From Planctomycetota bacterium (GTDB taxonomy: Bacteria > Planctomycetota > Phycisphaerae > WQYP01): a DNA stretch of 36,325 nt. The notes beneath the pieces were generated by a model, which searched no databases, was not told where the DNA came from, and saw only the letters and a program-made list of their open reading frames with translations. Position numbers and translations under genes: made by a program. Each line of letters begins with the position of its first letter. Positions within the stretch are counted from its first letter, which is position 1. The stretch is taken from assembly GCA_021851715.1 (NCBI GenBank), contig JAJZCR010000034.1, positions 1-36,325 of the forward strand, given 5' to 3'. Shown here in pieces: positions 17,901 through 25,735 of the stretch.

Positions 17901-18499
17901 AATTTCCCGGCGTGGATGTTATTCTTGGGCCGGAAATGCGCTCCACCGGCGAAGTCATGGGCATTGACGAAACCTTTCCCGTCGCCTACGCAAAATCGCA
18001 GATGGCGGCTGGTGCGAGCTTGCCGCTGAAAGGTACGGTGTATTTTTCCGTGCGCGACGGTGACAAGCAGGCTATTATTCCCACCGCACAAAAATTACAG
18101 GCTGCGGGTTTTAATCTCCTGTGCACCAGCGGCACGTGGCAGGTGCTCTCGCAGGCGGGTATTGCCTGCCAGCGGATCAACAAAATTCCGGAAGGGCGGC
18201 CGAACATTATTGATGCCATCAAAAATCACCAGGTGGATTTGCTTATTAACACGCCCACAACCAAAGGTCCCAATACTGATGAAGGGCGCATTCGGGCTGC
18301 GGCCGTATTGCACAAGGTGCCTATTATCACCACCGTGACCGGGGCCGATGCCGCCGCCGATGCCATCGTCTCGCTGCAGCAAAAGGATTGGACGGTCAAA
18401 TCCCTGCAGGAATATTACGCTCAGATGAAACCAGACCTGGTGGCGGGTACTTCGCCAAAGGCCGCGCGGGACGGGGCGGTAGCCGCAGCAGGGGTGTAA
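14972..18499 (+). CDS. carB: Carbamoyl-phosphate synthase large subunit
   Basis: CarB makes carbamoyl phosphate from bicarbonate, ammonia (channelled from the CarA glutaminase) and two ATP, for arginine and pyrimidine synthesis. The protein has both homologous halves: [19 protein letters not shown] and [19 protein letters not shown] start them, NPATIMTDP and [13 protein letters not shown] mark the biotin-carboxylase-like N-domains, and [20 protein letters not shown] and [20 protein letters not shown] the ATP-grasp sites. An MGS-like allosteric domain closes it ([13 protein letters not shown]...CTSGTWQVL). At 1,175 residues it is about 100 longer than E. coli CarB (1,073), the excess lying mainly in the central linker and around residues 430-470. 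ATG 14972 has AGGGTGG 6 bp upstream. No carA is in the window. Confidence 0.97.
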   Translation: MPKRTDIKSILIIGSGPIVIGQGCEFDYSGTQACKALKEEGFHVILVNSNPATIMTDPEMADRTYVEPITVEAVTKIIAKERPDALLPTLGGQTALNISVALADAGVLNKYSVQMIGATREAIHRGEDRKKFKQIMESIGLACPRSGLAYNMEQARAVVQETGLPCIIRASFTLGGTGSGIAYNMEEFETLAQRGLDASMITEIQIDQSLIGWKEYELEVMRDRADNVVIICAIENFDPMGVHTGDSITVAPAQTLTDKEYQRMRDAAIAVIRAIGVETGGSNIQFAINPQNGEMVVIEMNPRVSRSSALASKATGFPIARIAAKLAIGYTLDELPNDITRRTAACFEPTIDYVVVKIPRWTFEKFPDADETLTTQMKSVGEAMSIGRTFKQALQKGIRSMEVKRFGLGLDRIDKWWRWQSEELATHAPVQSLGDRGSLVTRTAALEEQAQVWPIPLERLARKLAVPSQGRMYYIRYAFKMGQSIEQVHELTRIDPWFLAQMKELVDFEDELLLRRGEIQSIAGAAAGQPVTAGKTALAALLLRAKELGYSDVQLGTVWGLPAAQVRALRQALEVRPVYKLVDTCAAEFEAATPYYYSSYEQPVRKIGTGGIPPVVEDEVRITAKKKVIILGGGPNRIGQGIEFDYCCVQAAFACRELGLESVMVNSNPETVSTDYDTSDLLFFEPLTHEDVLHIVERLNVAPLGSGGEGRVLGVIVQFGGQTPLNLARGLKDAGVPIIGTAVESIETAEDRDQFNQLIVRLKLRQPDGGIARSAEEARTVAQRIGYPVLVRPSYVLGGRAMEIVSTQEQLDFYIRHAVEVADDHPILIDRFLGDATEVDVDAIGDGENFLVIGVMEHIEEAGIHSGDSACSIPPFSLAADVVAEIRRNTLALAKALKVRGLMNVQFAIKDDQVYVLEVNPRASRTVPFVSKATGVPWARIAAKVMCGKTLAEMGVTHEVVPTRHVAVKESVFPFNKFPGVDVILGPEMRSTGEVMGIDETFPVAYAKSQMAAGASLPLKGTVYFSVRDGDKQAIIPTAQKLQAAGFNLLCTSGTWQVLSQAGIACQRINKIPEGRPNIIDAIKNHQVDLLINTPTTKGPNTDEGRIRAAAVLHKVPIITTVTGADAAADAIVSLQQKDWTVKSLQEYYAQMKPDLVAGTSPKAARDGAVAAAGV

Positions 18500-18579
18500 A
18501 AGGCCTGGAAGACGCGTTTTGCCCGGCAAAACTGGAAAACCAGACTTGTGCGTGCTATGGTTATCGAGGAAGCATAAAT

Positions 18580-19212
18580 ATGGCAGGTGTGATGGACGGC
18601 CAAAATTCAACAAGTTCCTCAGAACTCGGCGGGAGCGGGAGTGCCGCGGAAACACCGGTCGGGCGAACGGCGGATTCAACACAGTGCTGCCTGCGGACAG
18701 CGCAGCGGCAGTTCGTGAGTTTGTGGGGCGAAATGGCGGAGCATTGGGGCATTAATCGCACCATGTCGCAGGTGCATGCCCTGCTGATGATTTCTCCTGA
18801 TCCGATTACGGCGGAGCAGATTATGGAGGAATTGCAAATTTCCCGCGGCAACGTGAGTATGAACCTGCGCGAGCTGATTCACTGGGGCATAGTGAGACGC
18901 ATCAACGTGGCCGGGGATCGGCGGGATTTCTTCACCGCCGAGGCGGATGTATGGATCATGTTCCACCACATCTTTAATGAGCGGAAACGCCGCGAACTGG
19001 ATCCAATGCTGAGTCGCCTGGAGGCGTGTCTGAACGGATGCGCGGGCCGGCAAATAAGCCCGGAGAAACGCGTAAGCTACGAAAAATTCGTAGCCCAACT
19101 GAAAGAACTGCACGAGTTTTTTGCGATATTTCATCGTATTTTCGGCCGTATCGGCGGGGAACAACCCGACCGTCTGGCGCAAATGGTTAAGGCGTTCGAG
19201 CAGATGCTGTAA
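18580..19212 (+). CDS. GbsR/MarR-type transcriptional regulator
   Basis: A 210-residue winged-helix protein of the GbsR-like group. The region VSLWGEMAEHWGINRTMSQVHALLMIS followed by the HTH (ITAEQIMEELQISRGNVSMNLRELIHWGIVRR) and wing (AGDRRDFFTAE) is diagnostic. The C-terminal half is helical and probably mediates dimerisation. GbsR homologues in Gram-positives sense choline; the ligand here cannot be told, and such regulators are common in planctomycetes. The first ~40 residues are a Ser/Gly-rich, poorly conserved tail, so the true start may be later. ATG 18580 with GAGGAA upstream is preferred. It begins 80 bp after carB on the same strand. Confidence 0.85.
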   Translation: MAGVMDGQNSTSSSELGGSGSAAETPVGRTADSTQCCLRTAQRQFVSLWGEMAEHWGINRTMSQVHALLMISPDPITAEQIMEELQISRGNVSMNLRELIHWGIVRRINVAGDRRDFFTAEADVWIMFHHIFNERKRRELDPMLSRLEACLNGCAGRQISPEKRVSYEKFVAQLKELHEFFAIFHRIFGRIGGEQPDRLAQMVKAFEQML

Positions 19213-19312
19213 AGTGGCACCGGTCCGGATGGCGGCAGAGCCGGACATAAACTCGCTTTGCATGGACGCTTATCCGGCCTGAGGCGGGCGTGCAGCCAGA
19301 GCAGCCCGAAGC

Positions 19313-19318
19313 TATAAT
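19313..19318 (+). promoter_or_regulatory. Possible -10 box upstream of dus
   Basis: A perfect TATAAT at 19313-19318 in the 19213-19494 gap. The hexamer 16 bp upstream (TGCAGC) is a poor -35, so this is only a candidate. If used, the dus transcript would have a leader of about 170 nt. Confidence 0.3.
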
Positions 19319-19494
19319 TCAAACCTTATTATGGTTATTGGAACGATGGTTGTCGTCTTGACTTGATACCAGTGTCAAATGAGTGCCCGCGAACCTTGTG
19401 TCGGAATGCGAGTGGGAATCCTCCAGGAGAGGGGGTATGCGGAACCGCCGGATACTTGTAGATTGTAATGTGATCCATGACCCTGGAGGCACCA

Positions 19495-20625
19495 TTGTTA
19501 ACTGAATCGGGACAGCGGGCGCAGAGAACAACGCCGGCGGAAATTCCGACGTCTTTTGCGCCACGGCCATGTCGGATCGGGGCGTTTTTCCTGGCGATTC
19601 CCGCCATGCAGGCGGGCCTGGCGGGTTATAGCGATATGGCCATGCGGGTGGTGGCTCGTCGCCGCGGTTGCCCGTATGCCGTGACTGAAGCTCTGCTGGA
19701 CCGGGTCCTGCTCGCAGGCGGTCGGGGCCGTGAAAAAGGGAGTGTTTTATGCCCGGAAGACCATCCGGTGGCGGGCCAATTGTTGGGCAGCCATGCTCAT
19801 GAAATGGCGGCTGCTGCCCGCATTTTGCTGGATTGCGGCTTTGATGTTATTGATCTGAACTTTGCCTGCCCGGTACGCAAGGTCATGGGGCGTTGCCGCG
19901 GTGGGTATCTGCTCGGCGAGCCTGCCGAGGCCATTGAAATGATGCAGCGCGTGCGCGATGTGGTGCCTGGTCCCCTGACGATGAAGCTCCGTCGGGCCGT
20001 GGATGAATCTTCCGCGGCTGCGGATAATTTTCAGCGCATCTTTGAAAAAGCCCTGGAATTGGAGTTTGCCGCGGTTGCCGTGCATGGACGCACAGTGCAG
20101 CAGAAGTACACGGGCCTGGCGGACTGGACGTTTTTACGGAAACTTAAAAGCCGCTATCCGCAGGCCACGATTTTTGGAAGTGGCGATGTGTTTACGGCGG
20201 AGGATGCGATGCGGATGCTGATGCAGACCGGCGTTGATGGGGTATGGATTGCGCGGGGAGCCATAGGCAATCCGTGGATATTTAGAGAATTATCTGCGCT
20301 GATCCGGGGCGATGCGTTACCGCCGCCGCCCGGAATTTTAGAGCAGCGGCAGGCGATTTTGGAACACTATGCCTTGGCGACGGCGCTCTATGGAGAAGAC
20401 CAGGCTTCGCGGCACATGCGCAAAATGGGAATTAAATATGCCAAACTGCATCCGCAAGGGGCGGTGGTATGGCGGGAATTCATTGACGTGCGATCGCGGA
20501 TGGATTGGCAGGGGGTGCTGGACCGGCATTACCATCAGGACGGGCCGGGAATTCGCCCGCCCAGCGTGCCGGATGCCCAAGATATGTTCCGCGGTTGCGG
20601 TCTGGCATCGGAGGCGTGTCCGTGA
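19495..20625 (+). CDS. tRNA-dihydrouridine synthase (DusB-like)
   Basis: A flavin-dependent enzyme that reduces uridine to dihydrouridine in the tRNA D-loop. The TIM-barrel begins AIPAMQAGLAGYSDMAMRVVARRRGCP, then the signature DLNFACPVRKVMGRCRGG with the conserved Cys of the NxxCP motif (residue ~125). FMN-binding segments follow: MKLRRAVDE, AVAVHGRTVQQKYTGLADW, FGSGDVFTAEDA, GVDGVWIARGAIGNPWIF. The C-terminal helical tRNA-binding domain is present. Start: TTG 19495 has GGAGG 5 bp upstream; an ATG at 19477 is in frame but lacks a ribosome site. The stop overlaps the next start as GTGA, so translation is coupled to the glycosyltransferase. Confidence 0.92.
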   Translation: MLTESGQRAQRTTPAEIPTSFAPRPCRIGAFFLAIPAMQAGLAGYSDMAMRVVARRRGCPYAVTEALLDRVLLAGGRGREKGSVLCPEDHPVAGQLLGSHAHEMAAAARILLDCGFDVIDLNFACPVRKVMGRCRGGYLLGEPAEAIEMMQRVRDVVPGPLTMKLRRAVDESSAAADNFQRIFEKALELEFAAVAVHGRTVQQKYTGLADWTFLRKLKSRYPQATIFGSGDVFTAEDAMRMLMQTGVDGVWIARGAIGNPWIFRELSALIRGDALPPPPGILEQRQAILEHYALATALYGEDQASRHMRKMGIKYAKLHPQGAVVWREFIDVRSRMDWQGVLDRHYHQDGPGIRPPSVPDAQDMFRGCGLASEACP

Positions 20626-21677
20626 AGCATAAGCGGGGGGCGGTGGCTGTTTTCCAAACGCCGCCGCAGCGAATTTTAATTGTTAAGCCTAGCTCGCTGG
20701 GGGATGTTGCCACAACTTTGCCCCTGCTGTGCGATCTGCGGGCATTATATCCCAATGCGCAAATTGACTGGCTGATAGCTCCCGCGTTTGCCGATTTGGT
20801 TCGCGGGCACGATGCCTTGCATGAGTTACTGTTTTTTGATCGCAGAGCGGCGGGTCCATGGTGGTCGCCGTCGGGTTTAGGGCGGCTGTGGCGGCTGCAG
20901 CACTTGCTAAGGAGAAATCGCTACGACTTGGTGCTCGATGCCCAGGGCTTGCTACGCAGCGGTCTGCTGGCGCGATGGACCTTCGCCCCGGTGCGGGTCG
21001 GTTTTGGCTGGGCACGCGAGGGTTCTGTGCATTTATACACGCATTGGTCGCACTTGCCTTCACGGCCGCAACTGGCCGTGGTGCGTATGCGCAGCTTGAT
21101 GGGGCCTCTGGGGGGGGCACCACGGCCGGTAGAGTTTCGCGTGCCGATTTCCTCGGTGGCGCTGGAAACAGTACGTGGTCTGTTGCCCGCTGGAAGTGGC
21201 CGGCTTGCCGCAGTGATTCCCGGTGCCCGCTGGGATTCCAAACGCTGGTCGGAAGATGGATTTGGTGAAATAGCCCGGCGGCTTGTGGATGCGGGGTTTG
21301 GCGTTTTGCTCATCGGCAGCAAAAGTGAGCAGCGCCTGTGCAATACCATTGCCCAACACTTAGGCCCGGTGGTTGTGAACCTGGCCGGCTGCACCACGCT
21401 CGCCGAGATGATCGCGGCATTGTCGTTATGTGATATTGTGATTGGAAATGACAGCGGTCCGCTGCATGTGGCGGTGGCACTGGGTCGTCCGCTGGTGGGC
21501 CTTTATGGCCCGACCGATCCATTGGATGTGGGGCCGTGGGGCCAATTGGATCATGTATTGCTGTTTGACGATCCTGGCAACTATCGGGCGGCGGCTTCGG
21601 CGGATAGATCCGGCACGCTGGTGCGATTGTCGGCAGATCGGGTCTGGGACATGGTAAAAACAGTGGCTGGAATATGA
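20622..21677 (+). CDS. Glycosyltransferase family 9 (ADP-heptose:LPS heptosyltransferase-like)
   Basis: A 351-residue GT-B fold enzyme of the WaaC/WaaF family. It begins RILIVKPSSLGDVATTLPLL, the classical acceptor-domain start of heptosyltransferases. The donor-binding region near the C-terminus reads CDIVIGNDSGPLHVAVALGRP and VGLYGPTDP, the usual nucleotide-sugar motif. This implies LPS-like outer-membrane glycolipid synthesis, although the exact sugar is not decidable. I use GTG 20622, because CGGAGG lies 7 bp upstream and it overlaps the dus stop. An ATG-like extension to 20505 lies inside dus and is a shadow. maf follows 4 bp downstream, so dus-GT9-maf form a tight cluster. Confidence 0.9.
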   Translation: MKHKRGAVAVFQTPPQRILIVKPSSLGDVATTLPLLCDLRALYPNAQIDWLIAPAFADLVRGHDALHELLFFDRRAAGPWWSPSGLGRLWRLQHLLRRNRYDLVLDAQGLLRSGLLARWTFAPVRVGFGWAREGSVHLYTHWSHLPSRPQLAVVRMRSLMGPLGGAPRPVEFRVPISSVALETVRGLLPAGSGRLAAVIPGARWDSKRWSEDGFGEIARRLVDAGFGVLLIGSKSEQRLCNTIAQHLGPVVVNLAGCTTLAEMIAALSLCDIVIGNDSGPLHVAVALGRPLVGLYGPTDPLDVGPWGQLDHVLLFDDPGNYRAAASADRSGTLVRLSADRVWDMVKTVAGI

Positions 21678-21681
21678 AGGC

Positions 21682-22320
21682 ATGAGCGAATCAGACCGCG
21701 GAATTTCAGAGGGTGGCATTCGGTTGCCACGGAGCACCACCCTGGTGTTGGCCAGCGCATCGCCGCGACGGGCGGAGTTGCTGCGCCGGGAGGGCTACGA
21801 ATTTATCGTGCGCCCAAGCCAGCACCGGGAACTGTGTAAAAAACCGCAATCCATTCCGGTTGAAGTCTGGCCGGTGTGTGTGGCCATGGCCAAGGCGCTG
21901 GCGGTACCGCAAAGACGGAATAGCAACGAAATTATTCTGGCTGCGGACACCATTGTGGTGGTGAATGGCCGCATTCTCAACAAAGCCCATCACCGTGGAC
22001 ATGCCAGAGAAATGCTTTCTTTGCTGATGGGACGCACCCATCGGGTGATGACGGGGTTGGTGCTGCTGGCTCCGGGTGCCCAGCGGCTGGCGTGTGCCAC
22101 CACCGTGTGCCGCATGAAAATGCCTTCATCCGACTGGTTGGAGAAATATCTGGATTCGGGACAATGGCGCGGCAAGGCGGGAGCGTATGGCATACAGGAT
22201 CCGGTGGTGGAGGCGCACCGGATGGTGCAAGTGATTTCAGGGGAATGGCATAATGTGATGGGATTGCCGCTGGAATTACTGCGCCAGGAACTGGCATCAC
22301 TGCTGGCCCATCGGGACTAG
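21682..22320 (+). CDS. maf: Maf-like nucleoside triphosphate pyrophosphatase
   Basis: Maf/YceF-type pyrophosphatases cleave non-canonical or modified NTPs (m7GTP, dTTP/UTP, pseudo-UTP) to NMP and PPi. The 212-residue protein starts with a 17-residue tail and then LVLASASPRRAELLRREGYEF, the family signature. ADTIVVVNGRILNKAHH (the Asp is catalytic), LMGRTHRVMTGLVL and GKAGAYGIQDPV follow, and NVMGLPLELL closes the fold. ATG 21682 has GAAGG 3 bp upstream and follows the glycosyltransferase stop by 4 bp. Which of the substrate subclasses applies I cannot tell. Confidence 0.9.
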   Translation: MSESDRGISEGGIRLPRSTTLVLASASPRRAELLRREGYEFIVRPSQHRELCKKPQSIPVEVWPVCVAMAKALAVPQRRNSNEIILAADTIVVVNGRILNKAHHRGHAREMLSLLMGRTHRVMTGLVLLAPGAQRLACATTVCRMKMPSSDWLEKYLDSGQWRGKAGAYGIQDPVVEAHRMVQVISGEWHNVMGLPLELLRQELASLLAHRD

Positions 22321-22462
22321 AGCAGCGGCTGGTTGCTGGGGCCAACGCCGGGCTTTTGAACGTGAGGCTATGCGCCTGGATCGGTGCGGCGGGCCTGGTC
22401 GCGGTCCCCGCTATTCATTTTTGCGATTCCAACGGCGCACGGGGGCAGCTTTTCTTGCCGGC

Positions 22463-22490
22463 TTGAAGGTGCCGCGAAAATGCATATAAT
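22463..22490 (+). promoter_or_regulatory. Sigma-70-like promoter of rpmB
   Basis: TTGAAG (22463-22468), a 16-bp spacer, then a perfect TATAAT (22485-22490). Transcription would start near 22497, leaving a ~28-nt leader to the rpmB start. Confidence 0.65.
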
Positions 22491-22524
22491 TCAATGGCTG
22501 TACAGAGTGCTAGGAGTTGCAAAA

Positions 22525-22788
22525 ATGCCTCATGTTTGTCATTACACCGCCCGAAAGACCCGGATTGGTCGCCAATGCACCTACCGTGGTAAAGCCAAAT
22601 ATCTGGGTGGAGTTGGAATCAAGATTACCGGACGTAGTGCCCGAAAATTCAAGCCAAACCTTCAGAAAGTGCGGGCTTTGGTGGATGGCAAGCCAGTTCG
22701 TGTCTGGGCCTCCGCCAAGGCCATCAGAAGCGGCCTGGTGAAAAAGCGGCTGTCGCGGCGGCAAACTTATCGTCCAGCGGTAGCCTGA
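22525..22788 (+). CDS. rpmB: 50S ribosomal protein bL28
   Basis: An 87-residue basic large-subunit protein. It shows the bL28 order: an N-terminal CxxT-like start (PHVCHYTARKTRIG), a central GVGIKITGRSARKFKPNLQKVR, in which RKFKPNLQ matches the family RRFxPNLH/Q signature, and a C-terminal SAKAIRSGLVKKRL, matching the family's STKAIRTIEK-like tail. Only one N-terminal Cys remains, so it is probably a zinc-free form. ATG 22525 has TAGGAG 9 bp upstream, and a good promoter lies 35 bp upstream of the start. It is not next to rpmG. Confidence 0.95.
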   Translation: MPHVCHYTARKTRIGRQCTYRGKAKYLGGVGIKITGRSARKFKPNLQKVRALVDGKPVRVWASAKAIRSGLVKKRLSRRQTYRPAVA

Positions 22789-22883
22789 AGCCCAGAGAGG
22801 TCCGGCGCGGTGCGATAGGCGGGCGAAAATGGCTGGCGTTGGTATCTGGCCCGCTAATCTCCATCTGAATGGGAGTTTCATTT

Positions 22884-23210
22884 ATGTCCGAGCCTCAGGA
22901 ATCGCAATTGCTTGACGAAAATCAGGTGCGGCACGTTGCCAAGCTCGCCCGTTTGGACCTTGCCAATGCGGATGTGACGCTTCTGTCACGACAAATCTCG
23001 TCGATTCTCAATTATGTCCGGCAGATTCAAGAACCATCCGTGGAAGGATTGGAGCCGATGGCCCATCCTCTTTCCCTGGAAAATGTGCTCAGGGATGATG
23101 TGGTGCGGCCGTCCCTCCCGCTGGAGTCCGTTCTGGCCAACGCCCCGTCCAAAGATGGGTCGTTTTTTACGGTCCCGCAAGTGCTGGATGCTTCCATGGG
23201 CGGAGGATAA
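22884..23210 (+). CDS. gatC: Asp-tRNA(Asn)/Glu-tRNA(Gln) amidotransferase subunit GatC
   Basis: GatC is the small structural subunit that clasps GatA and GatB in the transamidosome. The 108-residue protein has the family start VRHVAKLARLDLANADVTLLSRQISSILNYV and the C-terminal part LRDDVVRPSLPLESVLANAPSKDGSFFTVPQVLD. Start: ATG 22884 has GGGAG 9 bp upstream; ATG 22869 lacks a ribosome site. Its TAA overlaps a downstream ATG at 23210. gatA follows after an inserted lipoprotein gene; gatB is not in the window. Confidence 0.95.
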   Translation: MSEPQESQLLDENQVRHVAKLARLDLANADVTLLSRQISSILNYVRQIQEPSVEGLEPMAHPLSLENVLRDDVVRPSLPLESVLANAPSKDGSFFTVPQVLDASMGGG

Positions 23211-23311
23211 TGGCCATGGCCGATCATCCGCAAAAACGTTCCAACCCGGCAACGCAACTATACCGCTCTTTAATTGTTCATGATGTGGTCGAAACATCAG
23301 GAAAGGATGTC

Positions 23312-23923
23312 ATGAGCGCACTACGCTGGATCATGCTATCGGTGGTTTTGATGACGATGATGGTATGGGCCGGCTGCGCTCAGCGCGATGTGCTGGTTGG
23401 TCCGCAACCTGTACACCGGGCGGTTTTTCTGGACAAAATACTGCCGGTACCACCGCATACCTCCAATTCTTATGTGATCGGCTACAGTCCACCGGCCGCG
23501 GCCAGTCCCGCTTCCCGCCCGCGTGCGGGCACGTTTACATTTGTCGTGCCGCCGGAGGTTACGCAGTTTGAAAAGCAAACCCGCTTAACGCATGAGTATC
23601 TGCTTTACATGGGGCGACCCGCGCCCGATCAGAAACCCTTTGTCACTTTGGTTGTGGCCCATGGTGTGGTGCCCATCAGCCATGACAATCCGGCCATGCG
23701 TGTAAAAGCATCCCGTGTCTTCTTACTCAACGGTTTACCGGCTCGGGAATGGACCGGCCATACCACCACGGGCGCTGGTTTTGCGGAAATCGTCGTTAAA
23801 AGCCCCGATCAGGGAGGCGAGCTAGATGCCCTTGCCATCAGTTCCACCCCGACAACCCGCAAACTGGCCTTGGCCGTACTTAAAAGTATCCGCTGGCAGT
23901 CCTCCAAATCCGCGGGTGATTGA
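23312..23923 (+). CDS. Predicted lipoprotein between gatC and gatA
   Basis: A 203-residue protein I do not recognise. It begins with a lipoprotein signal peptide: a positively charged start (MSALRW), a hydrophobic core and the lipobox VWAGC with Cys22. The rest is soluble, with a Pro/Ala-rich stretch (residues ~55-75) and then a β-rich domain (FTFVVPPEVTQFEKQTRL...). It likely anchors to a membrane on the periplasmic side. I place the start at 23312 (AAGGA ~6 bp upstream), which puts the signal peptide at the N-terminus; the frame is open back to ATG 23210, which overlaps gatC. Its place in the gat cluster probably reflects co-transcription, not shared function. Confidence 0.7.
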   Translation: MSALRWIMLSVVLMTMMVWAGCAQRDVLVGPQPVHRAVFLDKILPVPPHTSNSYVIGYSPPAAASPASRPRAGTFTFVVPPEVTQFEKQTRLTHEYLLYMGRPAPDQKPFVTLVVAHGVVPISHDNPAMRVKASRVFLLNGLPAREWTGHTTTGAGFAEIVVKSPDQGGELDALAISSTPTTRKLALAVLKSIRWQSSKSAGD

Positions 23924-24032
23924 GGGCCGTGATGCAGCCCATCGCGTCAACGTTGATTAAACAAGGGCGGTAGATTGATGTCCGCCAGTTCGCATCACTC
24001 GATGCATTACCTCATGCAGGAAACAAAATACC

Positions 24033-25496
24033 ATGCCAGAAAATATTTCCGCCACGCAATTGCGGGACAAAATCGCCGGCGGCGAGATCACGGCGGTGGA
24101 TGCGACAATTTCTACGTTGGAGGCCATTGGTCGCCAAGAGCCCCGCTTGCACGCTTTTAACACCACGCTGGCTGATCGGGCAATGGAAAAAGCCCGGGCG
24201 GTTGACCAGGCCCGTGCCGGCGACAAGCCACTGGGGCTGCTGGCCGGCGTGCCCATTGCCATTAAAGACAATCTATGCACGACATTCAGCACCACCACAT
24301 GCTCGTCACGCATGCTCGAAAATTTTCGCAGTCCGTACAATGCAACCGTGGTGGATCGGCTGGAAGCCGCCGGTGCGGTCATTGTCGGTAAAACAAATCT
24401 CGATGAATTTGCCATGGGATCTTCCACAGAAAATTCCGCTTTCGGGCCGACGCGCAATCCGTGGAACCTGGATTGTGTACCTGGTGGATCCTCGGGTGGC
24501 TCCGCTGCGGCCATGGCCGCTGGCCTGTGTGCGGCCGCGTTGGGGTCGGATACGGGCGGCTCCATTCGTCAGCCTGCGGGCCTGTGCGGTATTGTGGGGC
24601 TTAAGCCCACGTATGGGCTGGTATCGCGGTATGGCTTGGTCGCGTTTGCCAGTTCCCTCGATCAAATTGGTCCCATGACACGTTGCGTGGGCGATGCGGC
24701 ACTGATGCTGCAGGTCATCGCCGGACCCGATCCGTTGGATTCCACCAGTTGGCCCCAGCCTCCGGCGGATTATCTTTCCGATCTGGAAAAGCCGTTGGAT
24801 GGGGTACGGATCGGTTTGCCGGCGGAATTTAACGTGGAAGGAACTCAGCCGGTGGTTTCACAGGCGGTAGCGGCGGCAGTGGAATTTTACCGGCAACAGG
24901 GGGCCACCATTGTGCCGGTTCACCTGCCGCACACGAAATACGGTATCGCGGCCTATTACGTTATCGCTCCGGCGGAGGCCTCCAGCAACCTGGCACGATA
25001 CGACGGCGTGCATTACGGCCATCGTACCGCCCAGCCACGGGACCTTTATGATCTTTATGCACGCAGCCGGGCCGAAGGTTTCGGTCCGGAGGTGCGGCGG
25101 CGCATCATGCTGGGAACCTATGCTTTGTCTTCAGGTTATTATGATGCTTATTACCTGCGGGCCTTGAAGATCCGCCGCCTCATCAAAAATGATTTTGATC
25201 AGGCCTTTACCCAGTGCGATTTTATCATTGGCCCCACGTCGCCGACGATGGCTTTTCCTCTGGGTTCTAAAAGCGGTGATCCGATGCAGATGTATCTGTG
25301 CGACGTATTCACCGTGACGTGCAATATCGCCGGCATTCCGGGCATGAGCCTCCCGTGTGGCTTTGCCGACGGTTTGCCCATCGGCATGCAAATACTGGGG
25401 CCGAACTTCAGTGAGGCGGGTATGTTGCGCCTCGCCCGGATGTATGAAAAGGCACACGACTGGCATACACGTCGGCCGCCGGTTCATGGCAGTTAG
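24033..25496 (+). CDS. gatA: Asp-tRNA(Asn)/Glu-tRNA(Gln) amidotransferase subunit GatA
   Basis: GatA is the glutaminase that supplies ammonia to GatB for converting Glu-tRNA(Gln) and/or Asp-tRNA(Asn). The 487-residue amidase-signature protein has the Ser-cisSer-Lys triad at Lys78 (GVPIAIKDN), Ser153 (VPGGSSGGSAAA) and Ser177 (GSDTGGSIRQPA), one residue off the S. aureus numbering (79/154/178). GIVGLKPTYGLVSRYGLVAFASSLDQIG and the C-terminal GIPGMSLPCGF are typical. ATG 24033 has AGGAAA upstream. Presence of GatCA implies that the organism uses indirect aminoacylation. Confidence 0.97.
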   Translation: MPENISATQLRDKIAGGEITAVDATISTLEAIGRQEPRLHAFNTTLADRAMEKARAVDQARAGDKPLGLLAGVPIAIKDNLCTTFSTTTCSSRMLENFRSPYNATVVDRLEAAGAVIVGKTNLDEFAMGSSTENSAFGPTRNPWNLDCVPGGSSGGSAAAMAAGLCAAALGSDTGGSIRQPAGLCGIVGLKPTYGLVSRYGLVAFASSLDQIGPMTRCVGDAALMLQVIAGPDPLDSTSWPQPPADYLSDLEKPLDGVRIGLPAEFNVEGTQPVVSQAVAAAVEFYRQQGATIVPVHLPHTKYGIAAYYVIAPAEASSNLARYDGVHYGHRTAQPRDLYDLYARSRAEGFGPEVRRRIMLGTYALSSGYYDAYYLRALKIRRLIKNDFDQAFTQCDFIIGPTSPTMAFPLGSKSGDPMQMYLCDVFTVTCNIAGIPGMSLPCGFADGLPIGMQILGPNFSEAGMLRLARMYEKAHDWHTRRPPVHGS

Positions 25497-25505
25497 CTGC
25501 TGCAA

Positions 25506-25540
25506 GCAACATGCGGCTGCTGCTCGATTGTGCATGTTGC
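25506..25540. repeat. Perfect 9-bp inverted repeat after gatA
   Basis: GCAACATGC (25506-25514) and GCATGTTGC (25532-25540) with a 17-nt loop, 10 bp after the gatA stop. It lacks a T-run, so it is either a Rho-assisted or mRNA-stabilising hairpin, or a regulator site. Confidence 0.5.
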
Positions 25541-25598
25541 CAAGTGTGCTATATATATCATTTCATCCTGCACGCCGTCCTCCGCGGTCAACGGCCAT

Positions 25599-25627
25599 TT
25601 GCCTTTGTGCTTTCCGCGGGTTAAAAT
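25599..25627 (+). promoter_or_regulatory. Sigma-70-like promoter of the DEAD-box helicase gene
   Basis: TTGCCT (25599-25604), a 17-bp spacer, and TAAAAT (25622-25627). The predicted start near 25634 leaves a ~100-nt leader before ATG 25736. Long leaders are common in cold-inducible helicase genes, but no cold-box is evident. Confidence 0.6.
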
Positions 25628-25735
25628 AAAAATATAAGTTCCTTTCGGCGATGTTCCCCTCATAAGTTTGAGTTGCCCACGCTGGAGTACCTGCTTAAGG
25701 TTGTAATGGCGACCAAGAGCTTTTTTGGAGATTTT

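Noticed and set aside
17087..18091. A 334-codon minus-strand frame
   Set aside because: Antisense to the second half of carB, His/Arg-rich, no motifs.
25506..25540. gatA terminator
   Set aside because: The stem is perfect but no U-run follows and the loop is 17 nt, so I list it only as an inverted repeat.
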